A DNA stretch of 64,000 nucleotides, taken from contig NZ_LT629784.1 in NCBI RefSeq assembly GCF_900105595.1, forward strand, positions 4,383,001 to 4,447,000. The letters are read 5' to 3'. This DNA comes from Stappia sp. ES.058 (lineage in GTDB: Bacteria > Pseudomonadota > Alphaproteobacteria > Rhizobiales > Stappiaceae). Positions 27,945 through 38,751 of the stretch are shown piece after piece. A program made the translations under genes and the position numbers. The first letter of the stretch is position 1. The number at the start of each line of letters is the position of its first letter. The notes under the pieces are model-generated. The model saw nothing but the letters and a program-made list of their open reading frames with translations. It was not told the DNA's origin and did no database searches.

Positions 27945-29669
27945 TCAATCGTCGGTGTCCGTGTCGGTGTCGCGGACCTTGTTGAGGGCCGCACCGAGAA
28001 TGTCGCCGAGCGATGCGCCGGAGTCCGACGAACCGTACTGCGCGACGGCTTCCTTTTCCTCGGCGATTTCCAGCGCCTTGATGGAGGCGGTGACGCGGCG
28101 GGTCTTCTTGTCGAACTGCGTGATGCGGGCGTCGAACTTCTCGCCGACCGAGAAACGCTCGGGGCGCTGCTCTGAACGCTCGCGGGCCAGATCGGCGCGA
28201 CGAATGAAGGTGGTGATGTCGGAATCCGTGATCTTGGCTTCCAGACCGCCGTCCTTCACCTCGAGAACCTCACAGGTCACGATGGCGCCCTTGCGCAGCT
28301 CGCCGGCAGCCGCTGTATCGAACGGATCGCCGCCCAACTGCTTGATGCCGAGCGAAATCCGCTCCTTGTCCATGTCAACGTCGAGCACCTGAGCGCGAAC
28401 CATGTCGCCCTTCTTGTACTCTTCGATGACCTGCTCGCCCGGACGGTTCCAGTCCAGGTCCGACAGGTGCACCATGCCGTCGACGTCGCCGTCCAGGCCG
28501 ATGAACAGACCGAATTCGGTCTTGTTCTTCACCTCGCCCTCGACCTCGGTTCCCGTCGGGAACTTCTCGGCAAAGGCTTCCCACGGGTTCTGAAGCGTCT
28601 GCTTCAGGCCAAGCGAGATACGACGCTTCACCGGATCGACCTCGAGGATCATCACTTCCACTTCCTGCGAGGTGGAAACGATCTTGCCCGGATGGACGTT
28701 CTTCTTGGTCCAGGACATTTCGGAAACGTGGATCAGGCCTTCGATGCCCGGCTCCAGTTCCACGAATGCGCCGTAGTCGGTGATGTTGGTCACGCGGCCG
28801 GTGAACTTGGCGTCGACCGGGTACTTGGCCTCGATGCCGTCCCACGGATCGGCTTCGAGCTGCTTCATGCCCAGCGAGATCCGGTGCGTTTCCTGGTTCA
28901 CGCGGATGATCTGGACCTTGACGGTCTGACCGATCGCGAGAACCTCGCTCGGATGATTGATGCGACGCCATGCGATATCGGTGACATGCAGCAGACCGTC
29001 GATGCCGCCGAGGTCCACGAACGCACCGTAATCGGTGATGTTCTTGACCACGCCTTCCATGACCTGGCCTTCCTCGAGGCTCTGAACCAGTTCCGAACGC
29101 TGTTCGGCGCGGGTTTCTTCCAGGACGACACGACGGGAGACGACGATGTTGCCGCGGCGCTTGTCCATCTTGAGGATCTGGAAGGGCTGCGGCGTGTGCA
29201 TCAGCGGCTGGACATCGCGCACGGGGCGGATGTCGACCTGGCTGCGCGGAAGGAAGGCCACGGCACCGTCGAGGTCGACGGTGAAGCCACCCTTGACCTG
29301 ATTGAAGATGTGGCCGCTGACCTTCTCGTTCGCCTCGAATGCGGCTTCGAGACGGATCCAGCTTTCCTCGCGGCGCGCCTTGTCGCGCGACAGCACGGCC
29401 TCGCCGAGCGCATTCTCGACGCGCTCAAGGTAAACTTCAACGGTATCGCCGACGGACACGCCGGCATCGTCGCCATCGCGACCCTTGATGCCGAATTCCT
29501 TCAGCTGGATGCGACCCTCGACCTTGAGGCCGACGTCGATAACCGCAAGGTCTTTCTCGATCGCGACAACCTTGCCGGTGACAACGGAGCCTTCCTGCAG
29601 CTCCGTCTCTTCGAAGCTCTGCTCCAAGAGAGCGGCAAATTCATCGCGAGTGGGGTTCAAACTGTTCAT
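27945..29669 (-). CDS. rpsA: 30S ribosomal protein S1
   Basis: Largest small-subunit protein, which recruits and unfolds mRNA (574 aa). Six S1 RNA-binding repeats can be traced, with recurring TDYGAFVDLGGIDGLLHVTD, TDYGAFVELEPGIEGLIHVS and TEFGLFIGLDGDVDGMVHLS segments. An AGGAG ribosome-binding site lies just upstream of the ATG at 29669. It follows cmk at 288 bp. Two hairpins downstream mark the likely end of the transcript. Confidence 0.98.
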   Translation of the reverse strand: MNSLNPTRDEFAALLEQSFEETELQEGSVVTGKVVAIEKDLAVIDVGLKVEGRIQLKEFGIKGRDGDDAGVSVGDTVEVYLERVENALGEAVLSRDKARREESWIRLEAAFEANEKVSGHIFNQVKGGFTVDLDGAVAFLPRSQVDIRPVRDVQPLMHTPQPFQILKMDKRRGNIVVSRRVVLEETRAEQRSELVQSLEEGQVMEGVVKNITDYGAFVDLGGIDGLLHVTDIAWRRINHPSEVLAIGQTVKVQIIRVNQETHRISLGMKQLEADPWDGIEAKYPVDAKFTGRVTNITDYGAFVELEPGIEGLIHVSEMSWTKKNVHPGKIVSTSQEVEVMILEVDPVKRRISLGLKQTLQNPWEAFAEKFPTGTEVEGEVKNKTEFGLFIGLDGDVDGMVHLSDLDWNRPGEQVIEEYKKGDMVRAQVLDVDMDKERISLGIKQLGGDPFDTAAAGELRKGAIVTCEVLEVKDGGLEAKITDSDITTFIRRADLARERSEQRPERFSVGEKFDARITQFDKKTRRVTASIKALEIAEEKEAVAQYGSSDSGASLGDILGAALNKVRDTDTDTDD

Positions 29670-29957
29670 CGAAACTCCTGGCAGCCAAGTCTGGCTCGTC
29701 GCCGGCGGGTTTGTGGTGTCGGTCAGTCCTGATTGCCACCCGGCACCGCGCCGGTTCGGCGTCGATGCGATCGCAGTGCCTGCCCGGTCTCTGGGTGGCG
29801 ATTGCGAGCCGGCGAAGCGGGGGCCTCAGGACCTGGGCTTCCTGTTCAGTCGTATGCAAGGCGAGCCGTGCAGCTGCAATCGATCTCAAGAATCCGGCGC
29901 CTCGCGCACGACGCTTAAGCGATGCTGCCACGCAGAAAACGCCAACGCCGTGTCCGC

Positions 29958-32002
<2,045 letters not shown>

Positions 32003-32155
32003 TCACCGTGGCGCTTGGGTGCGAAGACCGGCGCTTTGCGGGCCTTTCGCCCACCGTCACAAACCGTTTGACGAAGCAGGTCGGATTAGGCTTTGACAGA
32101 TCGACGGGCAGTCTTTATGCGAACGCCCGATTATCAAAGAACAAGGGTTGAAACC

Positions 32156-32542
32156 GTGGCAAAACCCGAACTTGGCACAAAACGGCTGTGCAGCGGATGC
32201 GGGTCGAAATTCTACGACCTGAACCGCGATCCGATTACCTGTCCGAAATGCGGCACCGTCTTTATCCTGGCCCAGTCCGTGCGTCCCAAAAAGGCGGCAA
32301 AGGCAGCGGTCGTCGAGGACGATGAAGAGGCGAAGGAGGACGAAGGCGCCGAGATCGTCAGCCTGGAAGAGGCGGATGCGGAGACGGAAGGCGATTCAAG
32401 CGTCTCGCTCGACGATGATGATGACGAGGAAGTCGAGGACAGCAGTTCAAGCGATGACGTTTTCATCGACGATGAGGACGAGGAAGACGCCAATGTGCCG
32501 GGCATTGTGGTCGAGCGTGATGACGAGGACACAGACCGATAG
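32156..32542 (+). CDS. TIGR02300 family (FYDLN acid) protein
   Basis: An alphaproteobacterial protein of unknown function (about 128 aa). The N-terminal zinc-ribbon-like part has CSGCGSKFYDLNRDPITCPKCG with two CxxC pairs, and the C-terminal two-thirds is very acidic (runs of Asp, Glu and Ser). The GTG at 32156, preceded by AAGGG at 32142-32146, gives the family start AKPELGTKRLCSGCG. It is divergent from aroA and usually found there in this order. A nucleic-acid or metal-related role is plausible but unproven. Confidence 0.88.
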   Translation: MAKPELGTKRLCSGCGSKFYDLNRDPITCPKCGTVFILAQSVRPKKAAKAAVVEDDEEAKEDEGAEIVSLEEADAETEGDSSVSLDDDDDEEVEDSSSSDDVFIDDEDEEDANVPGIVVERDDEDTDR

Positions 32543-32766
32543 GCCGGCGCCTCGCTGGCCTGCCGGGCGTGGCGCGGTTGTCCACAGCTGTCAAGCGGCG
32601 GAATGCGGCGATTGTCCGGGCGGCCGATTATTCCGCTTGACTTGAGGGGCGGAAGACGTATTTTCCGCCCGCACCGGCCAAGGCGACCCCAATCGCCGAC
32701 ACGCCGCAAGGCTCCAGCCACCGCCGACCGTGTCGGCCGCCGCAAGAGCTTCGAAATCTGGAAGAC

Positions 32767-32842
<76 letters not shown>

Positions 32843-32963
32843 GTTTTCCCCCTTCGCCAGCCGTATTGTACGGCGGCATTCCCCTGACACATAGCGGCCT
32901 TTTTGCCTGATCTGGTTCGGTCCCTTGGATGGACGCCGACCTGTTGTCGCGCCATGCGCAGGC

Positions 32964-33878
32964 CTACAGGCTGTCGAACCACGTGCCGTCGACCGTCACC
33001 TCCTCGATCATCCGCGTCGCGACGCCGAGTTCGTATTGCTTGAGCAGGTCGCACAGCCGTTCGCCGTCGATGAGATCGATGGCGATGGCGCCGTCGCGTG
33101 TTGCCTCCTCCGAGGCCTGGCTGGTGAAGGCGCCGGTGGTGATGAAGAGACCCTTGTCGGCGCGGCCCTGAAGCGCGCCGCGAAAATCGCGGATTTCCTT
33201 GGAGCCGACGCTGCCCTTCCAGCGCTTGCACTGGAAATAGACCTGGAAGGAGACGAGGTTGACGCGCAGCACGCCGACGCCGTCGATGCCGCCGTCTCCG
33301 GTCTTGCCGCGCACCTCGACCTTGATGAAACCGGCCTCGCGCAACAGCCGCTGCGACAACCGCTCGAAGGCGGACGGGTCCATCCCGCGCAGGGTGTCGA
33401 GCAGGACGGCCTTCCAGTCGCCGATGCTGTCCGGCTCCACGTCGGGATCGATGTCCGGCGTTTGCGGAGGCGGGGTCTCCGCGTCGGCTTGCCTGGCGGC
33501 CTGCCGCTTGACACGCGCGCGCTCGCGTTCCTCCGCGTTGACCGTCATCTGGATCGCCCGGGTCTCTTCGAGAGTGGCGATCTTCTCGCCCGCGTCCGTC
33601 AACGCCCAGATGCCACGGGCGGAGTTCACCAGCGCGCCGCCGCGCTTCAGATAGGTGCGTGCCCAGGAGAGATAATAGGCGACCTTGATGCGTCCGGCGC
33701 TGCCGGGGATCTCATGGGCCTGTTCTTCCTCCGTGACGCCTTCCATCTCGATAACTTTTTCGTCGAGTTCATGGATGGAGGCGGAGCCGCCGATCTCGCG
33801 CAAGGCGTCCAGCGTGGCGAGCATCATGCCGGGCAGGTCGGGCAGGCCTTCGGGTTCGATGACAAAACGTCGGGTCAT
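32964..33878 (-). CDS. Mrr-like restriction endonuclease
   Basis: Predicted type IV-class nuclease of about 304 aa. The N-terminal Mrr winged-helix-like part (about 1-110) has IHELDEKVIEMEGVTEEEQ and YYLSWARTYLKRGGALVN. The C-terminal PD-(D/E)XK domain shows FERLSQRLLREAGF, GKTGDGGIDGVGV, and QVYFQCKRWKGSVGSKEI with the catalytic QxK. E. coli Mrr cleaves certain methylated DNA. Its ATG overlaps the stop of the methyltransferase gene by four bases, so the two are co-translated and probably act as one system. Confidence 0.9.
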   Translation of the reverse strand: MTRRFVIEPEGLPDLPGMMLATLDALREIGGSASIHELDEKVIEMEGVTEEEQAHEIPGSAGRIKVAYYLSWARTYLKRGGALVNSARGIWALTDAGEKIATLEETRAIQMTVNAEERERARVKRQAARQADAETPPPQTPDIDPDVEPDSIGDWKAVLLDTLRGMDPSAFERLSQRLLREAGFIKVEVRGKTGDGGIDGVGVLRVNLVSFQVYFQCKRWKGSVGSKEIRDFRGALQGRADKGLFITTGAFTSQASEEATRDGAIAIDLIDGERLCDLLKQYELGVATRMIEEVTVDGTWFDSL

Positions 33879-36800
33879 CGCGATGTCTTTGTCGTTTCGG
33901 AGCCGCGCTTTGCCGATTTCATTGCCTCGACGATCTCCATCGTTTCGACCGAAACGCGGGTGACGCAGGCGATCAGGTCGATCACCTTTTCCTTGTAGTC
34001 GGCGAAGCGGTAGGTGTTGAACTTCTCGCGGATGGTCGGGTCTCTCGGCGTCTTCTCCTTGTATTGATCGAGGATCCACTCGATCCCGGAGCGGTTGCCG
34101 AGCTTGTAGTCCCAGACCTGCGGCGGGATGCCGGCAAGCGTCGTTTCGCTGTCGATGCGAATGATGCCGTTGTCCTTGTCGGCCTTGAGGATCGTCTTCG
34201 GCGCAACGCCCGCCTCGCGCGCCGCCTCGTCCGCCACGTCCGTGCGCGAGATCGGCCAGGGCTCGACCTCCTCATAGCCGATGTGCAGCTCCATCAGCCG
34301 CTTGCCCCAGTCCGCCCAGGCCCAGAAGTCGGGATAGAACGGGATGCGCGGGAACTCGCGCTTCAGGTTGAGCGCATATTTCTCGCGGTAGACGGGATCG
34401 TGCAGCACGCCGTAGACGTAATGGAAGATCGCTTCCCTGGTGAGCTCGCGCGCTTCTTTTTCCTTGATGGGGAGATGTCGCGACGCGATCGATGGGGGTG
34501 TTGCGTCTGCCTCCAGCGCGCGTGGCTCACCCCCCTCTGCCCTGCCGGGCATCTCCCCCTCATGGGGGGAGATCGAAGTGTCGCGGACGTCGTCCTCGCC
34601 GCCGCCGCCGCGATCTGGGCGCAGACGGCCGGTCTTGCCATAGGCCTTGTGGAACCTGTTCAGCGCCCAGTCGGTGATGTTGTCGACGCGGTCTCCAGTC
34701 GAGGTGTAGCGGTAGATTGGTAATTGTTGTGTACCGCCTGAGGCCGGACTAACAAAATTGAGATCGGGAATGAGATCAACAGATAAACAAAAATATGGCT
34801 TTCCGCTCGAATCGCCCATAATCGCAATTGCTTTATTTGACGAGCGTTTAGATTTCCAGAATTGTGCGTTGAGATAGTTCATTCCAATAAAGTCTTCATC
34901 TCTATATATGTGCCTGCGACAGAATGGCCTGTATGATGATTCATGAATATATTCTGAACTATATTCCTTTTTCTTATTTTTCGACAAAAGTATTTCTAGC
35001 TCTCGATCCCATTTTATGTTTTCTTTTAAATAAGATTCTTCAAAACGACGGCGACGTTCATATGTAATTACAAAATGTTCCATTTTTTCTTTTAGCTGTT
35101 CCTTTGAAAGGCTATAAACCCATTCATCTCGGAAAGTCCCGATCCCTCTTCCGTAAAATTTGAATATTGCGCGTTCATTTTTGTGGTTTTTGTTTTTTTT
35201 AGTTGCTTCATCGCATGTAGCAATGAGGTTGTCCCAATCGTTTTCCGTTTGGTTGACCCAGTTGCCCTTCTTGTCCGGATCGATGCGGTCGAAGGACATC
35301 GTGGAGAGTTTGGCGGACGCGAGGAAGGCGAGCTTGTCTTCCGCCGTGTCGAATTCCGGGCGGCGGGCGTAGAAGATCTTGCAGCCCTGCTGCCGGCGGC
35401 GCTTGACGAAGAAGGAGATCGCCACGCCCGTCTGGATGCCGAAGACATTGTGCTTCGTTCCGGAAAGCTTCGGATTGGCGCGTACGTCGCCGCCGAGATC
35501 GACCACATAGATCTCGTTGAACTCCTCCTCCACCGACTTGCGGAACCCGTCGAAGGTGCGGCTTTCGATGAAGGAGCGGTTGGTGATGAAGGCGAGAACG
35601 CCGTCGTCGTGCATACGGTCCGAGGCCCAGCGGAAGAAGCGCGAATACATGTCGTAAATTGCAATCTTGTTTTGTGCTGAACTGGCTGTTCCGTAGGTTT
35701 CGCGAATACGATCATCGATCCGTTTATAAGCGCGGTTCGCATTACGCATGTTAAAGTTTTCTTGCCATGCATTGTATGGTGGATTGCCTACGACGACAGA
35801 AATCTTGCGCTTGTTCTGGCGCTTGACGCGCTCGATGTTCTCGTCCGACAGCGCGGCGAACATGTCGTGCTGGTGGCCGGCGCGGATGCCCAGGCCTTCC
35901 ACATTATCCAGCGTGTCGACGAAGCACAGGTTCGGAAATTCCGCGAACTGGCCCGAGATCGCCTGATAGCTCGCCTCGATGTTCAGGTTGGCGACGTAAT
36001 AGGGCAGGATCGCCACTTCATTGGCGTGCAGCTCGTTCTTGTATTTATGCGCGAGCTTGCGCGGATCGCCGCGAAAATACTCCAGCAACTCGCAGATGAA
36101 GGTGCCGGTGCCCGTCGCCGGATCGAGGATCTCGACATGCTCGTCGACGAGGTTTCGGCCGAAATGCGTCTCGCACAGCCAGTCGGCGCCCTGGATCATG
36201 AATTTGACGATCTCGTTCGGCGTGTAGACCACGCCGAGCCGGTCGGCCTTCTTCGTGTCGTAGACCTTGTAGAAATTCTCGTAGATGACCTTGAGAAACG
36301 TCTGCTTTTCCGAGTGGTTGGTGATCTGCGCCGCATTGGCGCGGATCGCGGCGTAATAGGGCTCCAGCCCTTTCAGGGTTTCCCGTTTGACCGCGCCGGT
36401 GAAGAACTTGCCCTCAAGCGCGTAGAGTTCCTTGGCGATGTTGTTTTCGTGATGGAAGTCGCTCTCGTTGAAGACGTGGGAGAAGATCTCTTCCGTGAGG
36501 ATGTGCTGGATCAGCATCTCCCGCACGTCGGCCTCGCCGAGTGCCGGATTGATCGTGTCCTTGCAGTGGGCGAGAAACTTGTCGGCCTCGGCCTTGAAGG
36601 CGGAATTGTCTGAATAGGCGGTGTTGATGCGCGCGCGCAGCGCGTCGAGAACAGTGGGAAGATCCGCCTTGAATATCTCCACGGCCTTGCGGAATTCGGC
36701 GATCTCGGCGCGCTCGTAGGAAAAGAACAGGGCAACCAGCCGGAGCAGGGCCTCCGTGTCCGTCATGTCGGCGCGCATCACCTCCTGACGGTTTTGCCAG

Positions 36801-37141
36801 AGCACCGCCGTTTCGGAGTTCTCGAAGATGATGTTGTCCTGCGGATAGCCCTTGGCGAGCTTCTTTCGAATCTCCTCGTCGAGATCGTCCTTGGTGTCCT
36901 TGGCTTCCCAGTAGCCAAGCGGAACGCGAATGTCGTGCAGCACCGTGCCGTCGGGATAGACGGTCGTCTTCATGCCGGTCTGAAAGGGAAACTCTTCCAG
37001 GAAGACCAGCCGCATCGATGCCGCCCATGTATCGAGCAGACGGCGGAAGGCCGGGCGAATGACCTGCTCGTTGGTAAGGCCGGACATTTTCCGAAGCCGG
37101 TCGATCTCGCTCAGGTACTGGTTGACGAGTTGCTGGCTCAT
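33875..37141 (-). CDS. single-chain nuclease and N6-adenine methyltransferase (type ISP-like, no helicase)
   Basis: A 1088-aa restriction-modification polypeptide. An N-terminal PD-(D/E)XK-like nuclease has Asp70, Glu79 and Lys81 in HDIRVPLGYWEAKD. A helical region follows to about 300. The methyltransferase has YTPNEIVKFM, motif I DPATGTGTF at 340-348 and motif IV NPPY at 453-456. A target-recognition region spans about 600-850 and a specificity domain of type ISP (LlaBIII-like) character runs to the end. No Walker A or DEAD helicase motif is visible, unlike true ISP enzymes. DNA for about 600-820 is AT-rich, and a palindromic repeat is inserted in frame near residues 845-890. The ATG at 37141 is chosen by protein character. 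Confidence 0.87.
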   Translation of the reverse strand: MSQQLVNQYLSEIDRLRKMSGLTNEQVIRPAFRRLLDTWAASMRLVFLEEFPFQTGMKTTVYPDGTVLHDIRVPLGYWEAKDTKDDLDEEIRKKLAKGYPQDNIIFENSETAVLWQNRQEVMRADMTDTEALLRLVALFFSYERAEIAEFRKAVEIFKADLPTVLDALRARINTAYSDNSAFKAEADKFLAHCKDTINPALGEADVREMLIQHILTEEIFSHVFNESDFHHENNIAKELYALEGKFFTGAVKRETLKGLEPYYAAIRANAAQITNHSEKQTFLKVIYENFYKVYDTKKADRLGVVYTPNEIVKFMIQGADWLCETHFGRNLVDEHVEILDPATGTGTFICELLEYFRGDPRKLAHKYKNELHANEVAILPYYVANLNIEASYQAISGQFAEFPNLCFVDTLDNVEGLGIRAGHQHDMFAALSDENIERVKRQNKRKISVVVGNPPYNAWQENFNMRNANRAYKRIDDRIRETYGTASSAQNKIAIYDMYSRFFRWASDRMHDDGVLAFITNRSFIESRTFDGFRKSVEEEFNEIYVVDLGGDVRANPKLSGTKHNVFGIQTGVAISFFVKRRRQQGCKIFYARRPEFDTAEDKLAFLASAKLSTMSFDRIDPDKKGNWVNQTENDWDNLIATCDEATKKNKNHKNERAIFKFYGRGIGTFRDEWVYSLSKEQLKEKMEHFVITYERRRRFEESYLKENIKWDRELEILLSKNKKKEYSSEYIHESSYRPFCRRHIYRDEDFIGMNYLNAQFWKSKRSSNKAIAIMGDSSGKPYFCLSVDLIPDLNFVSPASGGTQQLPIYRYTSTGDRVDNITDWALNRFHKAYGKTGRLRPDRGGGGEDDVRDTSISPHEGEMPGRAEGGEPRALEADATPPSIASRHLPIKEKEARELTREAIFHYVYGVLHDPVYREKYALNLKREFPRIPFYPDFWAWADWGKRLMELHIGYEEVEPWPISRTDVADEAAREAGVAPKTILKADKDNGIIRIDSETTLAGIPPQVWDYKLGNRSGIEWILDQYKEKTPRDPTIREKFNTYRFADYKEKVIDLIACVTRVSVETMEIVEAMKSAKRGSETTKTSR
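34466..34585. repeat. palindromic repeat element inserted in frame in the RM gene
   Basis: A stretch built of CACCCCCCTCTGCCCTGCC, GGGCATCTCCCCCTCATG and GGGGGAGAT segments, together with a related copy GATGGGGAGATGTCGCGACG near 34470, resembles the abundant intergenic palindromic repeats of Rhizobiales. Read on the minus strand it encodes SISPHEGEMPGRAEGG, low-complexity sequence in the middle of the enzyme, without breaking the frame. Confidence 0.65.
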
Positions 37142-37464
37142 GAATCGGGATTTTTCGGGCTGGGGATATCGAAGGTTGCGGAAAGCCGACTCGCGCAATG
37201 ACTGCCACCGGAAGGTTTCCAGCGGTCGATGAAGGCGTCGATGGGGATGGAATCGTTGGACATGAACGGCTTTGAATTCTGAGAAGGACACGCAATGCGC
37301 CATCTAGCGCTGGTCTTTCGTGCAAAATCAACCGGGGAGGGTGGTGTGTGCGCCTGCGTGACGGGCGTTCCGGAACAAACCCACGACACAAACGAAAAAA
37401 GCTCCGGCGAACCGGAGCTTTTTCGACAGTCTGGACCCAATTGGCAAGATCCAGCATCGGAATC
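37142..37464. other. gene-free stretch between RM gene and tRNA-Leu
   Basis: No supported gene. It must hold the promoter of the restriction operon (minus strand) and contains the bidirectional terminator at 37395-37423. Possible N-terminal extensions of the restriction enzyme run into it but look non-coding. Confidence 0.5.
37395..37423. terminator. bidirectional terminator after tRNA-Leu
   Basis: GCTCCGG (37401-37407) pairs with CCGGAGC (37412-37418) around CGAA, flanked by six A residues on one side and five T residues on the other. On the minus strand it ends the tRNA-Leu transcript. Confidence 0.85.
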
Positions 37465-37551
37465 TGGTGCCCAGGAGAGGACTCGAACCTCCACGCCCTT
37501 TCGAGCACTAGCACCTGAAGCTAGCGCGTCTACCAATTCCGCCACCTGGGC
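37465..37551 (-). tRNA. tRNA-Leu(CAG)
   Basis: An 87-nt class II tRNA with a long variable arm. The acceptor GCCCAGG pairs with CCTGGGC, the anticodon is CAG within GCTTCAGGTGC, the T arm has GGTTCGAGTCC, and CCA is encoded. A terminator follows at 37395-37423. Confidence 0.97.
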
Positions 37552-37721
37552 TCGTGAGGAGCGCTTGTAAGAGCCGGGGCGGACCTTGTCAACGGGCGTT
37601 TTGCCCACATATGCGGTTCGTGCACAACTGCCCTTCACAGACGCGGGCGCAAGGGCTATGAGACCGTAACACGCTCGCGCGCCGCGCGGGGAAGATCACG
37701 TCCGGCAAGGGAGCGACTGGC

Positions 37722-38711
37722 ATGACAACCGACTCCGGTTCATCCGCTCTGAATGGCAAGCTCGTCACCGTTTTCGGCGGCTCGGGGTTTCTCGGGCGCC
37801 ACGTCGTGCGCGCACTGGCGCGCCGCGGCTATCGGGTGCGCGTCGCCGTGCGCCGGCCGGATCTCGCCGAACACGTGCAGCCGCTCGGCGCTGTCGGCCA
37901 GATCATGCCGGTCCAGGCCAACCTGCGCCATCGCTGGTCGGTCGACCGTGCCGTGCAGGGCGCCGACGCCGTGGTCAATCTTGTCGGCATTCTCTATGAG
38001 GCTGGCGCCCAGTCCTTCGATGCCGTGCAGACCTTCGGCCCGCGTGCCGTCGCCGAAGCCGCGCGCGCCGAAGGCATCGACACGGTCGTCCATGTGTCCG
38101 CCATCGGTGCCGATCCAGAATCGCCCTCCGTCTATGGTCGCTCCAAGGCAATGGGCGAGGCCGGCGTCTTCGAGACGATGCCCGATGCGGTCGTGTTTCG
38201 CCCTTCCATAGTGTTCGGGCCGGAAGACGGCTTTTTCAACCGCTTCGCGTCCATGGCGCGGATGTCGCCTGCATTGCCGCTGGTCGGCGGCGGCGTGACG
38301 CGTTTCCAGCCCGTCTTCGTCGGCGATGTCGCGGAGGCCGTCGCCATGGCGGTGGACGGCAAGACCGCGCGCGGCACGATCTATGAACTCGGCGGCCCCC
38401 AGATGAAGACCTTCAGGGAGTGTCTGGAGCTGATGCTTCAGATCATCCGCCGCAAGCGTCTGCTGGTCACGCTGCCGTTCTCCGTGGCGCGCATCCAGGC
38501 AAGCGTTCTGCAACTTCTGCCCAATCCGTTGCTCACCGTCGATCAGGTCGAACTCCTGAAGTCCGACAATGTGGTTTCGGATGACGCGATCGCGGAAGGA
38601 CGCACGCTGGACGGGCTTGGCATCGAGGCGCGCACGCTGATGGCGATTCTGCCGACCTATCTCGAGCGGTTTCGCGAGCACGGTCAGTACGACGCCCACC
38701 GCGCCGCCTGA
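37722..38711 (+). CDS. complex I NDUFA9-family NAD(P)-binding protein
   Basis: A 329-aa atypical short-chain dehydrogenase related to the NDUFA9 subunit of mitochondrial complex I. The dinucleotide-binding motif is VTVFGGSGFLGRHVVRAL near residue 15. SAIGADPESPSVYGRSKAMGE resembles the catalytic YxxxK region, and FGPEDGFFNRFA is typical of the family. The bacterial role is unclear; quinone or NADPH binding is plausible. It converges on uppP, a common pairing in Rhizobiales. Confidence 0.88.
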   Translation: MTTDSGSSALNGKLVTVFGGSGFLGRHVVRALARRGYRVRVAVRRPDLAEHVQPLGAVGQIMPVQANLRHRWSVDRAVQGADAVVNLVGILYEAGAQSFDAVQTFGPRAVAEAARAEGIDTVVHVSAIGADPESPSVYGRSKAMGEAGVFETMPDAVVFRPSIVFGPEDGFFNRFASMARMSPALPLVGGGVTRFQPVFVGDVAEAVAMAVDGKTARGTIYELGGPQMKTFRECLELMLQIIRRKRLLVTLPFSVARIQASVLQLLPNPLLTVDQVELLKSDNVVSDDAIAEGRTLDGLGIEARTLMAILPTYLERFREHGQYDAHRAA

Positions 38712-38751
38712 TCGTCCGCTTCCCCGTCCGCCCGCATGCCGGCGCTGTCCG

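Noticed and set aside
28467..29732. 421-codon plus-strand frame across rpsA
   Set aside because: It mirrors the S1 repeats on the other strand and has no family resemblance.
32620..32680. Terminator after the TIGR02300 gene
   Set aside because: GGGCGGAA/TTCCGCCC can pair but no T tract follows, so the evidence is too weak.
33875..37141. Classic type ISP enzyme with helicase
   Set aside because: No Walker A, DEAD-like or other helicase motif was found between the nuclease and methyltransferase parts.
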